Positions 18,749 to 29,761 of a DNA stretch of 64,000 nt are shown piece after piece. The DNA is from Oscillospiraceae bacterium. GTDB lineage: Bacteria > Bacillota > Clostridia > Saccharofermentanales > Fastidiosipilaceae. The notes beneath the pieces are model-generated. The model was given only the letters and a program-made list of their open reading frames with translations, did no database searches and was not told where the DNA came from. Each line of letters opens with the position of its first letter. The first letter of the stretch is position 1. Made by a program: the position numbers and the translations under genes. Location of the stretch: positions 1 through 64,000 of the forward strand of contig JAQWFM010000004.1 in NCBI GenBank assembly GCA_028704415.1, in the 5' to 3' direction.

Positions 18749-20907
18749 TTAGAATAGACTGCTCCTGCTACCGTTCCCAGCTTTTTCTGGTATGGATTGC
18801 GGCGGAAGAGGAGATAAAGCACACCGGCCAGCACAATGAAGGCTGCCACAGTGGCGGCAGAGAAGCCAATCTCACCCGTGAATAAGCCGCCAATCTGGTA
18901 AACCATCAAGGCCAGGCAGTAGGAGGCCACATTTTGGAAGAGGATGCCAAACCAGAAGAACTTCCGGTTGCCCATCTCACGTGCCAGGGTTGAAATAGCG
19001 GCCAGGCAGGGAGAGTCAAAGAGGTTGAAGTACAGGAAGGAAATGGCCGCCAGGCTGGTGGGGAAGAAAGCGGCAAACTGTGCGTGCATTGAAGAGGCAT
19101 ACTCCTCAACTTCGCCCAGACCGGACAGAACGCCCATGGTCGAGACAATGCCTTCCTTAGCGACAAAGCCGGACAGCGTTGAGGCCACGGCCTGCCAGGT
19201 GCCAAAGCCAACCGGGACAAAGATCCAGGCAATAGCGCCGCCAATGACCGCCAGGAAGCTGGCCTCTGTGTCCACCAGGCCAAAGACACCATCCTGGATA
19301 CCAAAGCTGCCCAGGAACCACATGACCACACAGCAGAGGAACAGGATCGTACCGGCTTTTTTCAGGAAAGCCCAGACGCGTTCCCATACATGCAGCAACA
19401 CGCCCTTAACAGACGGGATATGGTACTGCGGCAACTCCATAACAAACGGAGCGGGGTCACCGGCAAAGATTTTGAACTTCTTCATGATGACGCAGCTGAT
19501 AATTACCATGGCGATACCCGAAAAATACATCAGCGGAGCCATCCACCAGACCCCACCCATCAGGAAGCCGCCAATGACCGCAATAACCGGGAGTTTGGCG
19601 CCGCAGGGAATAAAGGTGGTGGTGATCATGGTCATGCGACGGTCTTTTTCATTTTCAATCGTACGAGAAGACATGATGGCCGGCACGCCGCAGCCGGAAG
19701 AGATCAGGAAAGGGATGAAACTTTTGCCGGACAAACCAAAGCGGCGGAAAATCCGGTCCATAATGAAAGCCACACGGGCCATATAGCCGCAGTCTTCCAA
19801 AATAGACAAGAACAGGAAGACGATAGCCATCTGCGGTGCAAAGCCGATCGGAGCGGCCAGGCCGCCGATAATACCGTCAACCACCAAAGAGTTGACCCAT
19901 TCGGCTGCCCCAATATTGGTCAGGAAGTTGCTGACGCCCGGCTGTATCCAGCCGCCAAATAAAGTATCATTGGTCCAGTCCGTCACGATTGTACCCAGGG
20001 AGGTGACGGAGACATAGTAGACCAGGAACATCACCAGCGCAAAAATCGGGAGAGCCAGCCAGCGGTTAGTCACCACTTTATCGATCCGGTCAGATGTGGA
20101 TAAATGTCCGGCGGACTTCTTTTTATAGCAGGCCTTCATGATCGTAGCAATGTAGACATACCGCTCATTGGTAATGATGCTTTCAGCGTCATCATCCATT
20201 TCTGACTCGGCAGCCTTAATGTCCTGTTCAATGTGATCCAGCGTAGCCTGCGGAATATTCAGCTGAGCCAGGACCTTTTCATCCCGTTCAAAGATTTTTA
20301 CGGCGTACCAGCGCTGCTGTTCTGCCGGCACCCCGTTTAATTCTGCCTCTTCAATATGCGCGATGGCGTGTTCCACCGGGCCGGAAAAGGTATGCAGCGG
20401 CAGCGGATGCGGTGATTGAGCGGCGGCCACGGCAGCCTGGGCTACTTCATTGATCCCCGTCCCTTTTAAAGCTGAAATCTCAATTATCGGGCAGCCTAAT
20501 TCACGGCTCAGTTCCTTGATGTTAATATGATCGCCATTCTTGCGAACCAGATCCACCATATTAATGGCAATCACAACCGGTATGCCCAGCTCCATCAGCT
20601 GAGTGGTTAAATACAGGTTGCGCTCCAGGTTAGTACCGTCAACAATGTTCAAAACAACATCAGGGCGCTCTGCGACCAGATAATTACGGGATACAACCTC
20701 TTCCAGCGTGTAGGGCGACAGAGAATAAATGCCCGGCAAATCCTCAATAATCACGTCATCATATTTTTTGAGTTTGCCTTCTTTTTTTTCAACTGTGACA
20801 CCCGGCCAGTTGCCAACATATTGGTTGGATCCAGTCAGCGCGTTAAACAAGGTGGTCTTGCCGCTGTTTGGGTTGCCTGCCAGGGCGATCTTAATTACCT
20901 TACCCAT
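18745..20907 (-). CDS. feoB: Ferrous iron transport protein B
   Basis: ALAGNPNSGKTTLFNALTGSNQYVGNWPGVTVEKKEG, DLPGIYSLSPYTLEE, ISSGCGVPAIMSSR. Confidence 0.97.
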   Translation of the reverse strand: MGKVIKIALAGNPNSGKTTLFNALTGSNQYVGNWPGVTVEKKEGKLKKYDDVIIEDLPGIYSLSPYTLEEVVSRNYLVAERPDVVLNIVDGTNLERNLYLTTQLMELGIPVVIAINMVDLVRKNGDHINIKELSRELGCPIIEISALKGTGINEVAQAAVAAAQSPHPLPLHTFSGPVEHAIAHIEEAELNGVPAEQQRWYAVKIFERDEKVLAQLNIPQATLDHIEQDIKAAESEMDDDAESIITNERYVYIATIMKACYKKKSAGHLSTSDRIDKVVTNRWLALPIFALVMFLVYYVSVTSLGTIVTDWTNDTLFGGWIQPGVSNFLTNIGAAEWVNSLVVDGIIGGLAAPIGFAPQMAIVFLFLSILEDCGYMARVAFIMDRIFRRFGLSGKSFIPFLISSGCGVPAIMSSRTIENEKDRRMTMITTTFIPCGAKLPVIAVIGGFLMGGVWWMAPLMYFSGIAMVIISCVIMKKFKIFAGDPAPFVMELPQYHIPSVKGVLLHVWERVWAFLKKAGTILFLCCVVMWFLGSFGIQDGVFGLVDTEASFLAVIGGAIAWIFVPVGFGTWQAVASTLSGFVAKEGIVSTMGVLSGLGEVEEYASSMHAQFAAFFPTSLAAISFLYFNLFDSPCLAAISTLAREMGNRKFFWFGILFQNVASYCLALMVYQIGGLFTGEIGFSAATVAAFIVLAGVLYLLFRRNPYQKKLGTVAGAVYSK

Positions 20908-20963
20908 GATTCCTCTCTCCTTTTAGTGTTGCTCTTTTTTGTGGAAAGTACATGCAGCAGCGG

Positions 20964-21191
20964 TCAGGCCACTTCAATGTTTTCTGCCTCATCCTTCCGG
21001 ATAGAAAGCTCATAGCCACGGACGGTTACCTCAATAGGATCTCCTAAAGGCGCAACTTTACGGACATAGATTTCCACCCCCTTGGTAATCCCCATATCCA
21101 TGATGCGGCGCTTTAGCGCGCCCTGGCCATGGAGTTTTACGACCGTGGCAGTTTCTCCGATTCCAGCCTGCTTGAGTGTCTTCATTTTCAC
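20964..21191 (-). CDS. feoA: Ferrous iron transport protein A (SH3-like)
   Basis: LKQAGIGETATVVKLHGQGALKRRIMDMGITKGVEIYVRKVAPLGDPIEVTVRGYELSIRKDEAENI. Confidence 0.9.
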   Translation of the reverse strand: MKMKTLKQAGIGETATVVKLHGQGALKRRIMDMGITKGVEIYVRKVAPLGDPIEVTVRGYELSIRKDEAENIEVA

Positions 21192-21236
21192 CCTCTCCTT
21201 TTTTGGCTCAGAAAATCAAGTTCTCCAAGTCAAACA

Positions 21237-21449
21237 TCAAATCATTATTTTGCCAGCCATTTCACGGCTGATAGCAACACGAGATTCCTTAACGTTAACG
21301 ATCAGATTACCTGCAATGGTGGATACGATAGTCACGTTGCCGCCGGCAACAAACCCCAGATCTTCTAAATGTTTTTTAACTTCAGGTGAACCACCGACTT
21401 TAAGAATAATGTTCTCATCACCCACATTTGCCAGAATTAGAGGCATCAT
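21237..21449 (-). CDS. Second FeoA-domain protein
   Basis: MMPLILANVGDENIILKVGGSPEVKKHLEDLGFVAGGNVTIVSTIAGNLIVNVKESRVAISREMAGKIMI. Confidence 0.88.
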   Translation of the reverse strand: MMPLILANVGDENIILKVGGSPEVKKHLEDLGFVAGGNVTIVSTIAGNLIVNVKESRVAISREMAGKIMI

Positions 21450-21513
21450 ATAAACTCCTTCTGCAGTGGCAGGGACCAGTCGCCCTGACTGCCCGGTTAG
21501 CACAGCCAAATAG

Positions 21514-21532
21514 TTAGCTTACGTTAACCGTT
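21514..21532. promoter_or_regulatory. Candidate DtxR/IdeR-family iron box upstream of the feo operon
   Basis: TTAGCTTACGTTAACCGTT resembles the left two-thirds of the DtxR/IdeR consensus TTAGGTTAGGCTAACCTAA. Confidence 0.35.
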
Positions 21533-21766
21533 ACTAATTTACCCCCGCTAACTCATATTGTCAACCAGCCAAAACAGCCAATTTAGCGGATAGCAATTAT
21601 TCCTGGCAAATCATCAGATTTAGCACACAATCAGGTCGTTTTTTTGCCGGATTAAGCATAACTGACCGGCTGCATTTTTTTAGCGGGCAGCCTACCTGTT
21701 CAGCCTGTCCTAAACAAGCTATCATTATAACCATGAGCACAGTAGGCATAAGGAGGAGCTGCATAT

Positions 21767-22372
21767 ATGAGTGATACCCGTGAGCAGGTCACGCAAAAAG
21801 TCATACTACTTTATATTGCTTCCAGTCTGCCAGGTCTGACCCAGGATGAACTGCTGCAGATTGCCCTGGGCACTATGTATATGGACTACTTTACTTTTTC
21901 AGAGCTTTACCGGCAGCTTTTAGCCAACGCTTTCCTGACTCAGGCCCAGCGCAAGGGCGAAACAGAGCGGGACAGCAATGGGCAGCCCATCTGGCGCTGT
22001 GATATTACCCCGCAGGGACAGCAGATTTTAGATTCGCTTTCCGGCACGTTACCGCTGCCGCTGCGGCACCACTTAAGTGAGACAGTCCGTCAGTACCGGC
22101 ATCAGCTGGCGGATGAAGCCAGCTGCCGGGCCAGTTATTTGCCGGACGAGCAGGGCCGATACAAAGTTCTGCTAACGCTGCAGGATAAGCAAGACGTACT
22201 CTTTGAACTGTCGGCCGTTGTGCCTGAAGAGCATCTGGCCCGGCAGATCACGGAGCGCTGGCAGCAACAGCATGAGGCCCTGTATCCGCGGCTGCTGCAG
22301 TTACTGCTGAACAATCAAGCCAATCCTGCGCCGCAGCCTGAGCTCCGGCCGGTGCCGCCCGCCGGTGACTAA
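21767..22372 (+). CDS. DUF4364 family protein
   Basis: VILLYIASSLPGLTQDELLQIALGTMYMDYFTFSELYRQLLANAFL...ITPQGQQILDSL pattern. Confidence 0.75.
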   Translation: MSDTREQVTQKVILLYIASSLPGLTQDELLQIALGTMYMDYFTFSELYRQLLANAFLTQAQRKGETERDSNGQPIWRCDITPQGQQILDSLSGTLPLPLRHHLSETVRQYRHQLADEASCRASYLPDEQGRYKVLLTLQDKQDVLFELSAVVPEEHLARQITERWQQQHEALYPRLLQLLLNNQANPAPQPELRPVPPAGD

Positions 22373-22407
22373 ACAGCCACAGTAGACCGCGGCAGGAGAC
22401 TCACAAA

Positions 22408-22441
22408 AAAACGGTGCTGCCCTGAAAAGGCAACACCGTTA
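22408..22441 (-). terminator. Intrinsic terminator after rubredoxin gene
   Basis: Minus strand AACGGTGTTGCC-TTTTCAG-GGCAGCACCGTTTTTTT. Confidence 0.75.
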
Positions 22442-22566
22442 ATCTGACTCAGGACTTTAATTGACTGACACCGTCTGTCCCTGCATATTGAGCGGCGCCC
22501 GGGGCACCAGCCCATATAATAGCGGATCAGACTTACTGTCATCAGGCAATTAGCTACCGGAGCGGT

Positions 22567-22728
22567 TTAGTCAACCGGGCTGAACTGATCTTTGCTGGCA
22601 CCGCACAGCGGGCAGGTCCAGTCTTCCGGTAAATCAGCAAAGGCGGTGCCGGCAGCAATATCATTATCCTCATCGCCTACTTCAGGGTCATAAATATAGC
22701 CGCACAGATCGCATACATACTTTTGCAT
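22567..22728 (-). CDS. Rubredoxin (53 aa)
   Basis: Translates as [53 protein letters not shown]; two CxxCG knuckles; absent from the supplied ORF track because of length. Confidence 0.95.
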   Translation of the reverse strand: MQKYVCDLCGYIYDPEVGDEDNDIAAGTAFADLPEDWTCPLCGASKDQFSPVD

Positions 22729-22869
22729 AAGTTAATCCTCCCATCAAGTTACAGAAAGCTTTTACTTCCCATATATCTGTTATTATAAATCATTTCAACG
22801 CATGCAAATGTGTCCCCGGACACATTTCCCGGTGGTTACAGCGCCGGCGGCTCAGTCCGGGGCACGCAA

Positions 22870-23169
22870 TCACGCCAGTACCAGAGCCCGGCCCTGTCTG
22901 GCCAGGGTCTCTGACCGGCGATACAAAATCAGCTTACGGCCAATCTTAGCCACGACCTCGGCGCGGGTATCTCCGGCCAGACTTGCCGCCAGCTGAGCGG
23001 CGGTTTCCGGGGCGGAATCCAGCACTGAGAGCTTAATTAGTTCATGTGCTTCCAGATACTCATCCACATGTTGCACCAGATGAGCATTGTAGCCCTCTTT
23101 ACCAATCTGAAAAACCGGCTGCAAATTCACTGCCAGGCTTCTGAGTCTGGCTCTTTCTTTACTTGTCAT
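22870..23169 (-). CDS. yhbY: YhbY/CRM-domain RNA-binding protein
   Basis: LRSLAVNLQPVFQIGKEGYNAHLVQHVDEYLEAHELIKLSVL...IGRKLILYRRS. Confidence 0.92.
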   Translation of the reverse strand: MTSKERARLRSLAVNLQPVFQIGKEGYNAHLVQHVDEYLEAHELIKLSVLDSAPETAAQLAASLAGDTRAEVVAKIGRKLILYRRSETLARQGRALVLA

Positions 23170-23183
23170 AATTCATCCTTTCA

Positions 23184-24491
<1,308 letters not shown>

Positions 24492-24580
24492 CTAAAAAAG
24501 GCGCGGACAGGAGCTGCTGCACGTTTGCCGCAACCCGTGTCCGTACCCTGCTGTTAAAGGTAACTGGCTGATGTACCGTG

Positions 24581-24862
24581 TCAGGCCTGAGGATAAACGC
24601 TGACCTTGGTACGGGCTTTATCCAGACGCTCAAACTTAACATTGCCGGCCACCAGGGCAAAAAGGGTATCGTCTTTGCCTTTGCCGACATTTTCACCCGG
24701 ATGAATTTTGGTGCCGCGCTGGCGGACAATAATGCTGCCGGCCAGGACTGGCTGACCGTCTCCGCACTTGGTGCCCAGGCGCTTGCTCTGGGAATCACGG
24801 CCGTTTTTGGTGGAACCCAAACCTTTTTTATGCGCCAGTAACTGTAAATCAACTTTGAACAT
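24581..24862 (-). CDS. rpmA: 50S ribosomal protein L27 with cleavable N-terminal extension
   Basis: [30 protein letters not shown]. Confidence 0.97.
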   Translation of the reverse strand: MFKVDLQLLAHKKGLGSTKNGRDSQSKRLGTKCGDGQPVLAGSIIVRQRGTKIHPGENVGKGKDDTLFALVAGNVKFERLDKARTKVSVYPQA

Positions 24863-24891
24863 GCTTCCGACCTCCCGGATATATTACCGTT

Positions 24892-25254
24892 TTAACGGTT
24901 TGACGGCTGCGCTTGCGTCTGCTCATCCTTCACGCTGACGTAGCGCTGACCGTAACTGAATTCAATCTGTTTGCAGCCCAGGGCCGCAACTGACATGATG
25001 GTGGCTGCCTGCGCCTGCTGCTGCCGTGATAAGGGCTCAGGGTCCGGCAGCTCAAGCATAATATCGCCCTCATGGATTGTGGTCAGCGGCTCTATGCCTG
25101 CCAGGTCCGTCAACGCTGCAATGCAGGTGGTCAGGACAGCAGTTACAGCCGCACAGATAATATCTTCACCATTAGGGGCATAACCAGCATGACCGCGGGC
25201 CTCAATGCGCCGGATCTGCTGCTGCTCATCCCGGGTCACGTCAACTTTTATCAC
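24892..25254 (-). CDS. prp: Ribosomal-processing cysteine protease Prp
   Basis: EARGHAGYAPNGEDIICAAVTAVLTT; located between rplU and rpmA. Confidence 0.94.
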   Translation of the reverse strand: MIKVDVTRDEQQQIRRIEARGHAGYAPNGEDIICAAVTAVLTTCIAALTDLAGIEPLTTIHEGDIMLELPDPEPLSRQQQAQAATIMSVAALGCKQIEFSYGQRYVSVKDEQTQAQPSNR

Positions 25255-25266
25255 CGTCAGCTCCGC

Positions 25267-25572
25267 TCAGGCAATGGTTTTAATAGCTACGCGGGTATAA
25301 GGCTGGCGATGGCCCTGTTTACGGCGATAGCCCTTTTTAGCCTTGTACTTAAAGATCACAATCTTTTTACCGCGGCCTTGCTTAACCACCTCAGCGGTAA
25401 CCTTAACGCCGGCGGTTTCACTGCCCACCTTAAGTCCGGACTCATCCGAAACAGCCAGCACCTGATCAAACTCAACCGTAGTGCCTGGCTCAGCCGCCAG
25501 CTTTTCAACCAGAATTTCATCACCCACAGCAACCTTGTACTGTTTGCCGCCGGTTATAATAATGGCGTACAT
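25267..25572 (-). CDS. rplU: 50S ribosomal protein L21
   Basis: [39 protein letters not shown]...[31 protein letters not shown]. Confidence 0.96.
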   Translation of the reverse strand: MYAIIITGGKQYKVAVGDEILVEKLAAEPGTTVEFDQVLAVSDESGLKVGSETAGVKVTAEVVKQGRGKKIVIFKYKAKKGYRRKQGHRQPYTRVAIKTIA

Positions 25573-25604
25573 CTTTTGCATTACCTCCAAAATAAGACTC
25601 GCTG

Positions 25605-25675
25605 AAGCCCCAGGCTGCTGCCATTGCCTTTAGCAACAGGCAACATTAAAAGCCCGCTTCAAGCGGTTGCCGACC
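25605..25675 (-). promoter_or_regulatory. Candidate L21 (rplU) mRNA leader structure
   Basis: Minus-strand GGCAACCGCTTGAAGCGGGCTTTTAATGTTGCCTGTTGCTAAAGGCAA forms two adjacent hairpins (CCGCTTgaAGCGG and TTGCC...GGCAA) just upstream of rplU. Confidence 0.5.
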
Positions 25676-25701
25676 AATAGTATCATCCCGGCTCTTCAGC
25701 G

Positions 25702-26070
25702 TCAAGCCCGGACGATCTCATACCAGTAGCCGTCCGGATCTTCAATAAAGTACAGGCCCATCCGGGTATTTTCAAAACAGATGCAGCCCATAGCCTGATG
25801 TTTTTGATGCGCCGCTTCATAATCCGCAGTGGCCAGGCAGATATGGGATTCATTTTCGCCTAAATCATAAGGCCTGTCCTGGTGTTCCCGCAGCCAGGTT
25901 AATTCAATCTCATAGGCTCCGTTTTGATCCGTCATAAAAGCCAGCACAAAGCTGCCGTCCGCCGCGGCCTTGCGCCGGGCTACTTTCAGACCTAAAGCGT
26001 CCTGCAAAAAAGCTATGGACCGATCCAGATCCCTGACATTCAAGTTGGTATGTTTGATAACAAAGTCCAT
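25702..26070 (-). CDS. VOC-family glyoxalase (lactoylglutathione lyase-like)
   Basis: HTNLNVRDLDRSIAFLQDALGLKV...AYEIELTW...GLYFIEDPDGYWYEIV. Confidence 0.88.
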   Translation of the reverse strand: MDFVIKHTNLNVRDLDRSIAFLQDALGLKVARRKAAADGSFVLAFMTDQNGAYEIELTWLREHQDRPYDLGENESHICLATADYEAAHQKHQAMGCICFENTRMGLYFIEDPDGYWYEIVRA

Positions 26071-26095
26071 AAGGTTCTCCTCTTCTGCCTGACGG

Positions 26096-26863
26096 TCAAT
26101 TCAGGTCAAACGGCTCACCTGGTACAGTCATGCCCAGAACTTGCGGCGCCGGCCGCAGTGCCAGTTTTTTAAGTGACTCAGCCAGTAACTGCGGTAAATG
26201 CTCGCCCCCGTTTAAGTGCATGGGAATGAGGTAAGCGGTGGGAATTTCCCTGACAAACATGAGACAGCCACAGTCAGCCTTTTCTTCCAGTCTGGCATCC
26301 AAAGGGACAAACGCGGCTTTGACCGGCAGCGCATCCGTTTGGTCAGACGCCTGCAAATAGTGGTGGATCGCGGTAAGCTGCAACTGATAAGCGCTGCGCA
26401 CCTGCTGTGACGCCTCATCCTGCCAGTCCCAGTCATTCAGATCCCCCGCGTGAAAAAAGCTGCCGGCATCAGTTTGCAGCAAAAATGACACGCCGGCGTC
26501 AGTGGAGCCAAAGCAACGCAGATCCTTAAAACCCGGGACCGCCAGCGCGTCCCCGGACAAGTTACTGCCAGGATGCACAAAGTTGAAGCGGCGCCGGCGA
26601 TCAGCCAGTCTATCCGGGTTGATGTCCCTGCGGCACCCTTCATCCAGTATATAGGTGGTGATGACAGTATTGTCAAAATCCAGTATATCCTGATTCCAGT
26701 GGTCATAATGGTTGTGCGAAACAAAAAAGACCACTGGTTTGCCACTCAATTCAAACTCCGCAACCGCTTTGGCCGGATCTGTAAACAGATCAAAGATAAA
26801 GACAGCCTGCTCCAGTTCCACCACAAAACCGCTGTGATTCAGATAGATAATTTTTGCGCTCAT
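26096..26863 (-). CDS. MBL-fold metallo-hydrolase
   Basis: IIYLNHSGFVVELEQAVFIFD, VVFFVSHNHYDHWN, FFHAGDLNDWDW. Confidence 0.85.
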   Translation of the reverse strand: MSAKIIYLNHSGFVVELEQAVFIFDLFTDPAKAVAEFELSGKPVVFFVSHNHYDHWNQDILDFDNTVITTYILDEGCRRDINPDRLADRRRRFNFVHPGSNLSGDALAVPGFKDLRCFGSTDAGVSFLLQTDAGSFFHAGDLNDWDWQDEASQQVRSAYQLQLTAIHHYLQASDQTDALPVKAAFVPLDARLEEKADCGCLMFVREIPTAYLIPMHLNGGEHLPQLLAESLKKLALRPAPQVLGMTVPGEPFDLN

Positions 26864-26906
26864 GAACAGCTAATGCTCCTCCGCTCCTTAAAGCCGAAAA
26901 TTTTAT

Positions 26907-26921
26907 CCTTACCAGGTAAGG
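26907..26921. promoter_or_regulatory. 15-bp perfect palindrome upstream of the MBL gene (possible operator)
   Basis: CCTTACC-A-GGTAAGG, 44 bp ahead of the ATG. Confidence 0.35.
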
Positions 26922-27182
26922 TTTCCGCGGCCTGATTGATGGTATCGCTGCACTCATTTATCCTATTTCAGGGCGCCTTGCGCCTGACGCGGCGCGTTGC
27001 TCTGAAATAGTCAAAATCCGCAGTGTCAGCCAGGAGATACCCAATCTTAAGACCGAACGGATGACCGCCAAGCTTAAATTTTTAAGCTGAGCCGGTCGTA
27101 GCTGTTGTAGCTTAGCTATGATTTTATATGAGCAGCGGACAATAGTCCAGCACGTTAGCCTTTAAAGCCGCCGCCGGCAGAC

Positions 27183-27229
27183 AAAAAAAGCGGACAACCT
27201 GCCGGCAGACGCAGTCATCCGTTTTTTTA
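27183..27229 (-). terminator. Intrinsic terminator after ilvE
   Basis: Minus strand AAAAAAACGGA...CTGCCGGCAG...TCCGCTTTTTTT. Confidence 0.6.
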
Positions 27230-27295
27230 TCAGGCTAACCGGGGTAGCAGACTAACCGGGGCCAGGTTCAAATTAATGGACCAGCCCCCGGCCAA

Positions 27296-28369
27296 TCAGC
27301 TCAGTTGTCGCACCCAGTTTAGCTCATCGGGCAGTTCGCCGTACTGTATCCCTGTCATGGTGTCATACAGTTTTTGGCTGACCGGGCCAATCTGGCCATT
27401 ATTATAGGTAAAAACACGATCCTCATATGCCAGCTTGCCAACTGGAGAGATAACCGCGGCCGTACCAGAGCCAAAGACTTCATTAACCCGGCCCTGTTCC
27501 GATGCCTCAATCAGCTCCTTAATGGACAGGCGGCGTTCCTCCACCGCCATGCCCCAGTGTTTAGCTAACTCAATGACGGAGCGGCGGGTAATGCCGGGGA
27601 GAATACTGCCGTTGAGTGCGGGGGTCACCAGCTTGCCGTCAATGACAAAGAACACATTCATTGAGCCGACTTCTTCAATATAGGTCATGCTGATGCCGTC
27701 GAGCCACAGCACCTGATCATAACCCTTATCATGGGCGATTTCCTGCGACAGGATACTGGCGGCGTAGTTACCCGCGGTCTTGGCAAAGCCAGTCCCCCCG
27801 CGAACCGCGCGGACAAACTCATCTTCAATATAAATTGAAACCGGATCCAGGCCATGGGCATAATAGGCGCCGGAGGGCGACAGGATAATCAAAAATTTGA
27901 AGGTATCAGAGGATTTAACGCCTAAATGCGCTTCAGTCGCAATGATGAAAGGCCGAATATACAGGCTGGTGCCCGGGGTGGACGGGACCCAGTCCGCCTC
28001 CACTTCCAGCAGACGGTGCAGCCCGTCCATAACCTGGTTTACCGGCAGTTGCGGAATGCCCAGGCGGCGGGAGCTGTTGTTGATCCGTTCAAAGTTCAGC
28101 TCCGGCCTGAACAAATTGATACCGCCGTCAGCTCTGCGGTAGGCCTTCAGCCCCTCAAAGACGGACTGGCCATAATGCAGCACAATAGTGGACGGATCCA
28201 TCAGCAGCGGTGCGTAGGGCTCAACCCGCGGGTTAATCCACCCTTTACCTACCACATAATCCATAACAAACATGTGATCGGTAAAAATGCTGCCAAAGCC
28301 AAGCTTGGTTTCATCAGCCGGTTTAGCTTTCAGCTTGGTGCTCTGTATAAACGCAATGGGTGTGGACAT
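27296..28369 (-). CDS. ilvE: Branched-chain amino acid aminotransferase
   Basis: LHYGQSVFEGLKAYRRADGGINLFRPE, GGTGFAKTAGNYAASILSQEIAHDKGYDQVLWLDG, EVFGSGTAAVISPVG. Confidence 0.96.
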   Translation of the reverse strand: MSTPIAFIQSTKLKAKPADETKLGFGSIFTDHMFVMDYVVGKGWINPRVEPYAPLLMDPSTIVLHYGQSVFEGLKAYRRADGGINLFRPELNFERINNSSRRLGIPQLPVNQVMDGLHRLLEVEADWVPSTPGTSLYIRPFIIATEAHLGVKSSDTFKFLIILSPSGAYYAHGLDPVSIYIEDEFVRAVRGGTGFAKTAGNYAASILSQEIAHDKGYDQVLWLDGISMTYIEEVGSMNVFFVIDGKLVTPALNGSILPGITRRSVIELAKHWGMAVEERRLSIKELIEASEQGRVNEVFGSGTAAVISPVGKLAYEDRVFTYNNGQIGPVSQKLYDTMTGIQYGELPDELNWVRQLS

Positions 28370-28572
28370 GATTAGTTACCTCCTGTAACCTCCGCGGTTT
28401 CTTTTTAAACATATATATTAATACACATTATAGAACTTAATCGGCAAAGCAGCGCCGCCGATACCTGATTTATCCTAAAACTGTTTTAAGCATTAATATT
28501 TCTGTCCGTTTCTAAACCTTTTGGGCGCAGGACCAGCCAGGGATCCGCGGGCGCTGAGAGCTGCCCCGGAAA

Positions 28573-29757
28573 TTATGAAACCAGATAAGCCGCAAAGCCA
28601 TCGGTATACTCCACCTCACCTGAGTTTAGCACCCACAGCGCTTCGGCATGATCCAGTTTACTGAGCATTTGCTTTCCGTCTTCAATACTCATGTTGAATA
28701 AAGCAGTCGTCAATGAATCCGCCTCCCCCGAACTAGCGTCAATAATCGTAACGGATAGGTAACGGTTATCCGGAAACAGCGTTTGAGGATTAATAATGTG
28801 GTGATAGCGCTGGCCGTCTACCGTATAATAGCGCTCATATACGCCGCTGGTGACCACACTAACGCCGCTGACGCTGACCGCCTTAATATAGGTCTGGCCA
28901 TCTTCATCCGTCGGGTCCTTAATTCCGACCTTCCACGGCTCGCTCACACCGTCCCGGTAGCCTGCCGCCATCACATTGCCGCCCAGGCTCAGCAAAACAT
29001 TACTCATGCCCGCGCTGACCAGATCCTCCACCGCCCGCTCACAGGCCAGGCCCTTGGCCCCGCTGCCTACATCCAGGCTCATGTGTGCATCCGGCAGATA
29101 AACCGTTCCGGCCTCCCAGTCAATCTGGACCTGATTAATATCCGTATACTGATTGGCCGCGCTCAGCTCTGATTGCGTTGGCAGCGCAGCCGTGGCCGGG
29201 TCATCCAGTCCCGCTTCACGGTAATCATGCCAGATTTCCAATACCGGACCCAAGGCCATATTAACCTGGCCGCCACTTAAGCTGTTAGCCCGCAGGCACT
29301 GCCGCATCAAATCCAAAACCGGCTGGCTGACAGTAACCGGAACAATGCCGGCCTGATCGTTAATGGTTTTGATATTGCTGACCCCATCATAATTATTAAA
29401 GCTGTCGTAAAGCTCATGATAATCCGTTAAAAAGTCCTTTAAGCGATTAACATAGGCCGTAAACGTCGTCTCATCCGTCGCCAGACCGACAACGGTGGTG
29501 ACCGTGTCAAACACGCCTAAAAACTGAGCTTTATAACGGTACAACCCGGAGGCGGTGGCTGGATTGGCCGTTGACGCGGCGGCAGAGGCGTCCGAGCTGG
29601 CATCAGGTTCTGCGGTCGAAGTCACGGCCGGACTCAGGGTTTCCTGACTGGTAGCAGCCGCAGGCTGTTGCCGGCAACCGCTGAAGGCTAGCGAACATAA
29701 CAAACTGGCAGCAGCCAAAGCTGCCGCCAGTAAGCGTTGACCGGATTGACCCAACAT
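28573..29757 (-). CDS. apbE: FAD:protein FMN transferase (ApbE), lipoprotein
   Basis: Lipobox LAFSGC; FDTVTTVVGLA, DVGSGAKGLACERAV, VVTSGVYERYYTVDGQRYHHIINPQT. Confidence 0.93.
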   Translation of the reverse strand: MLGQSGQRLLAAALAAASLLCSLAFSGCRQQPAAATSQETLSPAVTSTAEPDASSDASAAASTANPATASGLYRYKAQFLGVFDTVTTVVGLATDETTFTAYVNRLKDFLTDYHELYDSFNNYDGVSNIKTINDQAGIVPVTVSQPVLDLMRQCLRANSLSGGQVNMALGPVLEIWHDYREAGLDDPATAALPTQSELSAANQYTDINQVQIDWEAGTVYLPDAHMSLDVGSGAKGLACERAVEDLVSAGMSNVLLSLGGNVMAAGYRDGVSEPWKVGIKDPTDEDGQTYIKAVSVSGVSVVTSGVYERYYTVDGQRYHHIINPQTLFPDNRYLSVTIIDASSGEADSLTTALFNMSIEDGKQMLSKLDHAEALWVLNSGEVEYTDGFAAYLVS

Positions 29758-29761
29758 GTCG

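Noticed and set aside
19390-19962. 190-aa plus-strand ORF (and 18944-19786)
   Set aside because: Antisense to feoB with no domain signature.
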